64,000 nucleotides of DNA from Dissulfurimicrobium hydrothermale (lineage in GTDB: Bacteria > Desulfobacterota > Dissulfuribacteria > Dissulfuribacterales > Sh68), in NCBI RefSeq assembly GCF_022026155.1, contig NZ_CP085041.1, positions 280,306 through 344,305 on the forward strand, read 5' to 3'. A program made the translations under genes and the position numbers. Of the stretch, positions 26,055 to 33,783 are shown piece by piece; the first letter of the stretch is position 1; the number at the start of each line of letters is the position of its first letter. The notes under the pieces were generated by a model. It saw only the letters and a list, made by a program, of their open reading frames with translations, was not told where the DNA came from and ran no database searches.

Positions 26055-26884
26055 GATCCGCCTCCCTTCGTCGCTGGCAGGCGTTCTCTGCCTGCGCCGC
26101 GAGCGTCACAGCAGACAGGCGTGCGGAGCATGATCAAGTCCTGGTCAAGGCCGTGTCGCAACACATCGAGCCGCCTGGAGACCGCGACCAGATGAGCCGC
26201 TGAAACAGGCTTGAGGCGGAACGGGAACAGGCTCGTGGAATCGAGGAACGTTTCTAGGGCCACAGAGCCATTGGGGTGAGCGTGCAAGAAGGCCTCGACC
26301 AACCAGGCAATAAGCTCGACCTGGGTGATGGCGAGTGAACGTCCCGGCACGTAGGTGCCGTCGGCGCGTCGAGCGTCCTGCGTCTTCGCGTCTCGCAAGA
26401 CGCCCCAATCAACCATGGAGCGCAGGACCCGGCGGACAGAATCTTTGACCGTAGGGCGTTGGCCATATTGTTCCATCACGCGTCGGCGCACTTGGGCGTG
26501 GCTGGCCGTTCCCTGGAGCCGGAGCAGCCGGCCAACAATGGCCGCGACCGCCCCCCAGAAGGGATAAACCGCCATGGTCATGCCCCAGTGAACAACGATA
26601 TGGTCCTCCCGTGGCAGGCTGGAAAGAAGCTTCAGCCCATCGCTCTGGAGGGGACGCAAGCCGACCGAGGGATTTACCCAGATCTTCATCAGGATAGTTA
26701 TAACCTTTTCTCTATTGCCACGTTCGGCATTCCCTCCCACGGAGAGCTTGTCGTGGAGCAGCTCCTGGAGGGCGCTGTAAATCGATTCCTTGTCGTTCCC
26801 AGCCAGCACCAGGTTGGCCGTCCTCTCCAACCACTCCAGGCGGACGCGCTGGCTAAAGCCGATCTGAGTGCTGCGTGTGATCAT
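26051..26884 (-). CDS. BrxA-like protein of the BREX-3 locus
   Basis: A 277-residue protein beginning RSTQIGFSQRVRLEWLER, without enzyme motifs, directly after pglZ. This is the position of brxA in type 3 BREX loci. BrxA proteins are small helical DNA-binding proteins. The identification rests on position and general character, so other accessory proteins are possible. The start overlaps the pglZ stop (ATGA). The last 25 residues (CCDARGAGRERLPATKGGGS) come from a palindromic repeat, so the natural C-terminus was probably altered. Confidence 0.55.
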   Translation of the reverse strand: MITRSTQIGFSQRVRLEWLERTANLVLAGNDKESIYSALQELLHDKLSVGGNAERGNREKVITILMKIWVNPSVGLRPLQSDGLKLLSSLPREDHIVVHWGMTMAVYPFWGAVAAIVGRLLRLQGTASHAQVRRRVMEQYGQRPTVKDSVRRVLRSMVDWGVLRDAKTQDARRADGTYVPGRSLAITQVELIAWLVEAFLHAHPNGSVALETFLDSTSLFPFRLKPVSAAHLVAVSRRLDVLRHGLDQDLIMLRTPVCCDARGAGRERLPATKGGGS

Positions 26885-28911
26885 CGGTCTCTCCTGTCTA
26901 TTTGGATAAACGGTACGAGCAATTCCTCGACACTGATGCCCCCATGGCCCACGAGACGTTCCGCTTCCCGGACAAAGGCGGCGCGGTCGGGTGCGACGAG
27001 CGGTAGGTAATCCACGGGCAAACCGAGGGGTGGCCATTCCAGGGCGTTCGGAAAACGTTTCTTAACCTCACCCCGAAGCTGCGGATCGGAGTAAACACGG
27101 ACGCGTTCGCCACGGAGGTCGGCCACCGCCCCTTCCGCAGGCCGTCCGCAGCCTGTCGCCTCGATGTTGCCGTGATCCGAGGCCAGGTAGACGAGAAACC
27201 CTCTGTCTAAAAGAAGTTCAAGAAGGTGCCGCAAGAAGCCCTGCCTGGCCCATTGCCGAACCTGGTTGTGCATGCCGGCCGTGCCCAATTCCATGCCGTG
27301 CATGATCTTATCGACTTTATCGACGACCAGGCCGACGACGCGCAGCCGGGTATCGGCCAGCAGTTCGGAGATCCGGTCCAGATCCCCACCTGCCTGGCCG
27401 GCAGACAGGTCGCCCGGACCTTTGGCATATGCCACCTCATGCTGTTTCAGCCCCTGATCCACCCAGAATTGGGTCCACAGTACCGGCTCCTTATCGGTGA
27501 TATAGATGCTTGCCGGGAAATAGAGCGGCGGTTTCCCCGCAAAGGCCGCCTGCCGGGAAACCGAGGTGATGGTGGGAATCCAGGCGAATACGGCACTCTC
27601 GTGAAAGCGCAGCCGAGCATCCTGTTCCCCCAAGACCGTGCGCAAGATAACCCACTGATCCAAGGAAAGCCCGTCCACCAGGAGAAAGGCCACTTTGGCC
27701 CGCGGGTCGTCCATCAAGCTGCGGACGAGAAACCGCGGGATGTGATGCAGCATCGCCGGGGGTATGGGCGGCAGGCTGATGAGGCCGGCATAGCGCTTCA
27801 GCACCCAGGTGGCAAGTGCAGAATCGATCTGAGGTCTTAAAGTTTCCACGCGCTGCCGGTCTTCCTCTCCTTCGGGCGTCTCATCGTCTGACTCCAACCC
27901 CAGGGCGACGAGCTCCGCCCACCGGTAGGCAAAGGAAAACCAGTCCGAATGGCGGGCATCGTTTTGAGGAATGGTGTTCTCAACCGAGTCCAAAAGCCCT
28001 TTTATGCGCCGCCGGCGGTCCAGGGTTTTTGAATGGACAATACCCATGCTCACCCAACTTTTGGCGAGAGATTCCGCGCTGGGATGGGGAACCGGTTGGA
28101 GAATTCCATCAAAGAAGAGGTTATCGAGATAGACGCGGACGTCGTCATGGTCAAAGGGCAGGTCCGTCGGCCCTGAAAACTCAAGGCCATACCCAGGGGT
28201 ATCCTCATGGAATGCATCCTCCCGCGCCACCCAGCGATCCAGGAAGGCCGGCCAACGCTCCTGGAGGAAGGCAAAGAAGGCCTCGCGATCCGGGACAATC
28301 CTCTCCAGCGGCCAGTCATCAAACAGGCCTGACAAACGGAGTACCTGGATCAGGCGTTCATCGAGAATGGCCGGGATGCGTTGCCGACGGTAATGGCGAC
28401 GTAGGAGAACCTTAAGTAGGTCCGACGGTTTTCTAATAAGTTCTGGCGCGATCTCGAAGACGTGGCGCAAGACAAATTCCTTCGTGGCATTATCACCCAG
28501 CGGACCCGGCGCATACCTAGTCTGTGCCTCGTATAACGCATCCAGATCGGCCCGGTCAAGGGCCGCGAGGACGGGATAGCTGAGGTTGGGGAAGAGATCG
28601 CCCAGGTTGAAAGAAAGTTGGCGGCCAGCCTGTAACAGGTCGTAGGGCAAAGCAGCGAGGTCGCTCGACGGCGACCGCAACACCACTACCAGATCGGTCT
28701 CTTCACCATGGTCCCACCGGGAGCGAAACCTGGATTCGTAAGCATAGCGAAAGGCAACGTGATCATCAAAGGGGATCAGCTCAAAACCCCGTTCCCGTAT
28801 ACCCTCAAGCACACCCTCTTCCAGGAGCAGGCCGTCGGGGTCTGCGACCAGGGTCAGCCGGGCGACCTGAGGTGTAAATTCTTTGAGGATCTGATCACGC
28901 CAGCTACTCAT
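26881..28911 (-). CDS. pglZ: BREX-3 phosphatase-like protein PglZ
   Basis: A 676-residue PglZ-domain protein of the alkaline phosphatase superfamily. Metal-site motifs are FLLVDGLSLDQW and LASDHGNIEATG. PglZ is a core part of all BREX phage-defence systems. GGAAGG precedes the ATG at 28911, where it overlaps the end of the helicase remnant; the longer frame upstream is ruled out by that overlap. A small palindrome at about 27398-27420 encodes LSAGQAGG in frame and may be an insertion. The gene is otherwise intact. Confidence 0.85.
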   Translation of the reverse strand: MSSWRDQILKEFTPQVARLTLVADPDGLLLEEGVLEGIRERGFELIPFDDHVAFRYAYESRFRSRWDHGEETDLVVVLRSPSSDLAALPYDLLQAGRQLSFNLGDLFPNLSYPVLAALDRADLDALYEAQTRYAPGPLGDNATKEFVLRHVFEIAPELIRKPSDLLKVLLRRHYRRQRIPAILDERLIQVLRLSGLFDDWPLERIVPDREAFFAFLQERWPAFLDRWVAREDAFHEDTPGYGLEFSGPTDLPFDHDDVRVYLDNLFFDGILQPVPHPSAESLAKSWVSMGIVHSKTLDRRRRIKGLLDSVENTIPQNDARHSDWFSFAYRWAELVALGLESDDETPEGEEDRQRVETLRPQIDSALATWVLKRYAGLISLPPIPPAMLHHIPRFLVRSLMDDPRAKVAFLLVDGLSLDQWVILRTVLGEQDARLRFHESAVFAWIPTITSVSRQAAFAGKPPLYFPASIYITDKEPVLWTQFWVDQGLKQHEVAYAKGPGDLSAGQAGGDLDRISELLADTRLRVVGLVVDKVDKIMHGMELGTAGMHNQVRQWARQGFLRHLLELLLDRGFLVYLASDHGNIEATGCGRPAEGAVADLRGERVRVYSDPQLRGEVKKRFPNALEWPPLGLPVDYLPLVAPDRAAFVREAERLVGHGGISVEELLVPFIQIDRRDR

Positions 28912-30341
28912 GCCTTCCACCTTCCACACGAACGAGCAGCAAGGGCACCAGCTCCGGCATGACCTTCGCCCGCCGCTGGAGTTCTTTCCTGAAGCGCTGT
29001 TCCTCTTGTTCCAAAAGACGCAAGCGATGGTGGCGAACCTGGGGCAAGCCGATGCGCTCGATGGCCCGGCGGCGGGCAGCGAAGGCATACTCGCCTTTTT
29101 CCTGTTCCCGCGCCAGGCGGGCCCGGTGCGCCTGGATCAGTTCCTCGTAGATCGTCTGCCCCTGTCCTTCTGCCACCTTCCGGAGCCGCTCGAAGGCCTG
29201 CTGCGCTGTCTCGCCATCCAGATGACGGAGGATGACCGGTGCGGTGGTCAAGAGGCGATCCCAAATGTGCCGGGCAGTCGGTAGGAATACCCGGCCGTCG
29301 TCAGACAGGAAAAGGGGCATAATCCGGCGGCGGGCCCAATCGGCAGTGGCGATGGAGACCCGCCAGGGCGACCAGAGACCTGTGATCTCCGCGGCCAGTT
29401 CAGGGAGGGTGATGACCGGTACCGGTTGCCCCGGAACGAACCGGGAAAGCCGCATGGTCAGGCCACGGACCTTGGGGTCTTCCAAGGTCACGTAACGGAC
29501 GGCCCGCCCCTTTTCCGCCTCCTTGCCGGTAAAGACGACGCCGGTCATTATTGCGCCGTCAGGCCAGGTTAGATTCCAGGCATCGTGCTTCTTTTCCGCT
29601 TTACCGCCGTGAGCTCGGAGATAACTCATCGTCATCCGTTCGACCCAATACGGAAGCGGATGGGCCTGTAACCGCTGGGCCTCAACCGGGTTCAGGTCCT
29701 CGGTTGATCCAAGCACAGAGGCGCTCTCCCGCACAGCACGGGCCTGTTCCTGGATGCTCCTGACAGCCTGGTCGACCTTCGTCGCCACTGCATCGGGATT
29801 GAGAATAGCCTCCATATACAAGTCATCAAAGATCTGTCCCGCCTGGGCCGAGTCGAGCACATCACCCGTCTTATCGATGCCGAACTCTTTGAAGATGATG
29901 GCCAGCTTCTCCTCCAGCACCTGGAGAACGCGATGTTCAACCGAATCTTCGAAGACGAAGTTGACCGCGCGCACCGCATGGGCCTGACCGATACGATCCC
30001 CCCGGCCGATCCGCGGTTCCAGACGCATCGCGTTCCAAGCTATGTCGTAGTGGATCACCACGTGGCAAAACGGGAGGTTCAAGCCCTCCCCACCGGCGTC
30101 GGTGGAGATGAGAATACGAATCCTTGGCGAATGCCTCCTGGACTCGCTTACGCTCTTCCATGTCCATGGAGCCGTTCAGGCAGACGACCGAAAACCCGCG
30201 CTCAGTCAGGAACCGACGCAACATCTCCTGGGTGGGAACGAACTCGGTGAACACCAGCGTCTTGAGCTCCGGGTCGCCTTCCTCGGCCTGGAGACGGTAG
30301 AGCCAGTCCAGGAGCGCTTTGGCCTTTGTATCCGAAATGTG
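28904..30341 (-). pseudogene. BREX-3 helicase BrxHII, 5'-truncated and frameshifted
   Basis: Only the second half of a SNF2-type helicase remains. The first visible residues are DTKAKALLDWLYRL and TLVFTEFVPTQEML (motif IV region). The early motifs I-III are gone. The frame slips near 30120: RKRVQEAFAKD continues in another frame as RILISTDAGGEGLNL, then RIGRGDRIGQ (motif VI). A two-base loss fits. The remaining 400 codons run cleanly to a stop that overlaps pglZ. The break begins within about 20 bp of the hsdM stop. Confidence 0.8.
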
Positions 30342-30351
30342 TCACCGGTGT

Positions 30352-31992
30352 TCATGGCAACTCCGGCAGCCCCAATTCCTTGAGAAAGGCATTGTGCCGC
30401 GTCCGGGCGGCCTCGATTTTGTGCGTGAGATCGGCAATTTCACGGTGCACCTGCTTCAGATCGATTTCGGCTTCGGCCTGCGCCGTGCTCACGTAGCGGG
30501 TGATGTTGAGTTTGAAGTCGTTCTGCTCGATTTCCTCCATACTCACCCGGCGGGAATAGTGTGGTTCCCCCCTGCGGTGCTGGTAGGTTTCGACGATCTT
30601 TTCCACGTGTTCGGGAAGCAGCACGTTTTGCCGTTTCCCTTTTTGGTAGTGTTCCGCCGCGTTGATAAAGAGCACGTCGTCGAACTTCTTACACTTCTTG
30701 AGCACCAGGATGCACACCGGGATGCCGGTGGAGTAAAACAGATTCGCCGGCAGGCCGATGACCGCGTCGATGTGGTTGTCCTCCAGGAGTTTCTTCCGGA
30801 TCCTGGCTTCGCTATTGCCGCGAAAGAGCACCCCGTGCGGCATGATGATGGCCATGGTCCCCTCACGGTGCAGGAAGTGGAAGCCGTGCAGGAGGAACGC
30901 AAAATCCGCCGCCGATTTGGGGGCCAGCCCGTACCCCTTGAAGCGGAAATCCTCCGCCAGGGCTTCGCTGGGCTCCCAGCGGTAGCTAAAGGGAGGATTG
31001 GCCACCACCGCGTCAAATTCGATCTTCTTGGCCGGGTTCTCCTCGCGCAGGAGCGGCCACTCGTTGGTGAGTGTATCGCCGTGGAAGATCTCGAACTCGG
31101 TATCGCGCACGCCGTGCAGCAGCATGTTCATGCGGGCCAGGTTGTAGGTGGTGATGTTCTTCTCCTGGCCGTAGAGCTTGCCCACGCCGTCCTTGCCCAT
31201 CCGGCGGCGCACGTTGAGGAGCAGCGAGCCGGACCCGCAGGCGAAATCCAGCACCCTGCCGAGCTTCTCCCGCTTGCCGTTCGCCGGATCCTGGGCGTCG
31301 AGCGAGACGATGCCCGAGAGGATGCTCGAGATCTGCTGCGGGGTGTAGAACTCGCCGGCCTTTTTGCCGCTCCCGGCGGCGAACTGCCCGATCAGGTACT
31401 CGTAGGCATCGCCCAAGAGATCGCGCTCGTGGGGAAACTCCGCCAAGCCTTCGGCGATCCGCCCGATGATGGCGCACAGCCGCTCGTTGCGCTGGGTGTA
31501 GGTTTTGCCGAGCTTGTCCGAGTCGAGGTTGATCTCCGAGAACAGCCCCTGGAAACTGCTGCCAAAGGATTCGTTCTCGATGAACTTGAAGCCTTTTTGC
31601 AGCGTGTGCAGCAGTTCGGCATCCTGGGTGCGGGCCATCTCGGCGATGCTGCTCCAGAGGTACTCGGGTTTGATGACGTAGTGCACCTTGCGGCGCATCA
31701 CGTCCTCGAAGGTCGGGACGTCGTCCGGGTTCTTTTCGTACCACACCGCCAGCGGCGAACGCCGGTCGTCTGGGGCAAGCTCGGGCCAGTCGCTCCCCAA
31801 TTCCCGTTTGGCGGCCTCCTCGTAGTTGTCCGAGAGATAGCGCAAAAAGAGGAAGGCCAGCATGTAGTCGCGGAAGTCGTCGGCGTTCATCGCGCCGCGC
31901 AGTTTGTCGGCGATGGCCCAGAGCGTCTTGCCTAATGATGAATTATAAGTGGTGAATGATGAATGGTTCGGTTGTTCGTTTTTCCTTTTCAT
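30352..31992 (-). CDS. hsdM: Type I restriction-modification methyltransferase HsdM
   Basis: An adenine-N6 methyltransferase subunit of 546 residues. It has the N-terminal HsdM helical domain (LWAIADKLRGAMNADDFRDY), SAM motif VLDFACGSGSLLLN and catalytic NPPFSYRW. The residues NHSSFTTYNSSLG near the start are encoded by a heptamer-type repeat rather than the family sequence. It is the last gene of hsdR-hsdS-hsdM, and its stop abuts the helicase remnant. Confidence 0.95.
   Translation of the reverse strand: MKRKNEQPNHSSFTTYNSSLGKTLWAIADKLRGAMNADDFRDYMLAFLFLRYLSDNYEEAAKRELGSDWPELAPDDRRSPLAVWYEKNPDDVPTFEDVMRRKVHYVIKPEYLWSSIAEMARTQDAELLHTLQKGFKFIENESFGSSFQGLFSEINLDSDKLGKTYTQRNERLCAIIGRIAEGLAEFPHERDLLGDAYEYLIGQFAAGSGKKAGEFYTPQQISSILSGIVSLDAQDPANGKREKLGRVLDFACGSGSLLLNVRRRMGKDGVGKLYGQEKNITTYNLARMNMLLHGVRDTEFEIFHGDTLTNEWPLLREENPAKKIEFDAVVANPPFSYRWEPSEALAEDFRFKGYGLAPKSAADFAFLLHGFHFLHREGTMAIIMPHGVLFRGNSEARIRKKLLEDNHIDAVIGLPANLFYSTGIPVCILVLKKCKKFDDVLFINAAEHYQKGKRQNVLLPEHVEKIVETYQHRRGEPHYSRRVSMEEIEQNDFKLNITRYVSTAQAEAEIDLKQVHREIADLTHKIEAARTRHNAFLKELGLPELP
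31936..31966. repeat. Degenerate heptamer repeat at hsdM start
   Basis: Tandem units related to ATGAATG / GTGAATG (for example GTGGTGAATGATGAATGG). The repeat falls in the first codons of hsdM. Similar tracts lie at 32020-32045, 33237-33275, 33385-33420 and 33775-33800. Confidence 0.6.
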
Positions 31993-32019
31993 TGTTGTAC
32001 ACCTCTAAGCATCTGACAG

Positions 32020-32045
32020 CTCATAACTCGTAATTCATAATTCAC
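32020..32045. repeat. Degenerate heptamer repeat between hsdS and hsdM
   Basis: Units like TCATAACTCG, TAATTCATAATTC at the hsdS 3' end. Same family as the other tracts around hsdS. Confidence 0.55.
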
Positions 32046-33294
32046 AATTTGGAAACAGTTGCTGCATCAGCCCTTTCTTGTGGGCTTTGAGGGCCTCGAG
32101 CTTCCTCGCCTGAAGCTCGATCAGCTCATCCAGCGATGACAGGCAGTCGGCGATTTTTTGTTGTTCGGAGAGTTTTGGGGTGGGGATCCGAACATCCCCA
32201 AGGTTTTGTCGGCTAATGCGCTTTCGCGTGGAGCCAGCAGATAGAGTTCCTACTTCCTGGAAGTATCGATCTGTTTGGCAATATGAGAGGCAGAAATATG
32301 GAATTGCCTTCTGCTGGTCTAACCGTACGATCGTGCAGTCCACGGCGGTTATCATCCTTTTCCCAATATTGGGAATCAAACAGCAGCGTCCTGCTGGATC
32401 TGGGAGCCTAGAAATCAATAGGTCCCCCGGAAAGACTTCAGAGCATTTAAGGCGCTCAAATGTATCTTCAGAAATGAAACGAACCTTATCAGCGTTGTCG
32501 ATATATATACCGAGTCCGATGTTACCTGTTTGGATCAATCGAATGCCATCAAGCGACTGATCTTTCGACTCAATCCAGTCCCCATCTAAGAGCTCGCGCG
32601 CAAGTTCTCCAAGCCGTTTCACCTCCCACGGCCCGGCGTCGCGGAACTCGGGGAAGCGCAGGCGGGGGGTGGTTTCGCCCTCGCGGGGGAAGAGCTGCTG
32701 CATCAGCCCTTTCTTGTGGGCCTGGAGGGCCTCGAGCTTCTTCGCCTGAAGCTCGATCAGCTCATCCAGCGATGACAGGCAGTCGGCGATTTTTTGTTGT
32801 TCTGCCAGCGTTGGAAACGAAACTGGAAGTCCCTCCAACCTACCTACAGATAGGCCCGGTTGTGCTTGCCCCGTCGCAAGCCGTGGCAAGTCGGCCTTGA
32901 CAAGCCGATAATAAAAGAACCGAGTGTTAGCACGTTGTTTCAGTGAGACAACTACCGCATGCTCTGTCGCGTGAAAACTGCCTTCAACGAATTGAACGTT
33001 TCCACAATATGCACCCTGACGACCAATCAGGGAATAGGCCCCGGTATGCGTATATGATCGAGTGTAGCCGCGCAGGCCATTGGCGCCGTAACACGGATAA
33101 AGGCCATCCCCAGGCTCCGAATGGATTTCCGCTGCCGCCACGAAACTTCCAGCTCGCATATCACAGAGGTCCCCCAACTGCTTCACCTCCCACGGCCCGG
33201 CGTCGCGGAACTCGGGGAAGCGCAGCGCGGGAGCGAGTGATGAATGATGAGTGGTGAGTGGTGAATGATGAGTGTTAGGTTTCATATCTTTCAT
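32035..33294 (-). CDS. hsdS: Type I restriction-modification specificity subunit HsdS
   Basis: The DNA-recognition subunit, 419 residues, with two target-recognition domains. Each begins RFPEFRDAGPWEVK and is followed by a conserved helix EQQKIADCLSSLDELIELQA. The two halves are encoded by nearly identical DNA: 43 bp identical (32618-32660 and 33182-33224) and 106 bp near-identical (32061-32166 and 32697-32802). The N-terminal NTHHSPLTTHHSSL comes from heptamer repeats. Confidence 0.93.
   Translation of the reverse strand: MKDMKPNTHHSPLTTHHSSLAPALRFPEFRDAGPWEVKQLGDLCDMRAGSFVAAAEIHSEPGDGLYPCYGANGLRGYTRSYTHTGAYSLIGRQGAYCGNVQFVEGSFHATEHAVVVSLKQRANTRFFYYRLVKADLPRLATGQAQPGLSVGRLEGLPVSFPTLAEQQKIADCLSSLDELIELQAKKLEALQAHKKGLMQQLFPREGETTPRLRFPEFRDAGPWEVKRLGELARELLDGDWIESKDQSLDGIRLIQTGNIGLGIYIDNADKVRFISEDTFERLKCSEVFPGDLLISRLPDPAGRCCLIPNIGKRMITAVDCTIVRLDQQKAIPYFCLSYCQTDRYFQEVGTLSAGSTRKRISRQNLGDVRIPTPKLSEQQKIADCLSSLDELIELQARKLEALKAHKKGLMQQLFPNCEL
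33237..33275. repeat. Degenerate heptamer repeat at hsdS start
   Basis: Units like GATGAATGATGAGTGGTGAG in tandem, covering codons near the hsdS start. Confidence 0.6.
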
Positions 33295-33418
33295 ATTTGT
33301 GAAGTTGATGACGCTTAGGAATAGCCAAACTGCAAGTCATAGCCCTTGCCTCTTCACCGTCTATCGCACATAGCCGTTTTGCACCAGCTCTCATAACTCA
33401 TAACTCATAATTCATAAT
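33295..33418. repeat. Intergenic gap with heptamer tract
   Basis: The short gap between hsdS and the four-helix-bundle relic. It ends in tandem TCATAACTCATAACTCATAA-type units (about 33385-33420). Nothing else is recognisable. Confidence 0.5.
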
Positions 33419-33783
33419 TCACTTCCTGACTCCTTTCGATGTCAAAATGATCGAGGCGAGGATCTTCGCTATCTCTGATTGGTCTTGAATGATGGAAGCG
33501 AACTCTTTATCGCCCAAAAGACCGGAGTGGTGCAGAGTTCCAGCCAATAGGCGGTTTCTCCGGCTTCTTTCTGGGCGATGGACATCTTGTGAATAAAGTC
33601 GGCCTTACTTTCCGCGTACTCCGCTTCCCGCACCAGCGCACCAATGGCGGTACCGCTGCGCAACAGCTGCTTGCCCAATACCCGCTCTCTGTGCTCGCTC
33701 TCCAACATCCTGCACAACCTGACAATCCTCAGCGCGAACGCAAAGGACTTTTCTCTAATCACACTCTTGCGTCCATCACTCAT
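33419..33783 (-). pseudogene. Four-helix-bundle (23S IVS-like) protein, frameshifted
   Basis: The reading frame matches the common 'four helix bundle protein' found inside defence loci (VIREKSFAFALRIVRLCR; ETAYWLEL). After YWLEL at about 33530 it slips. The next frame continues LHHSGLLGDKEFASIIQDQS...KILASIILTSKG to a stop at 33419, the usual C-terminus. One base is missing. The unslipped frame ends at 33469. Confidence 0.78.

Noticed and set aside
30319-31935. Plus-strand open frame of 538 codons
   Set aside because: Antisense to hsdM; no recognisable domain.
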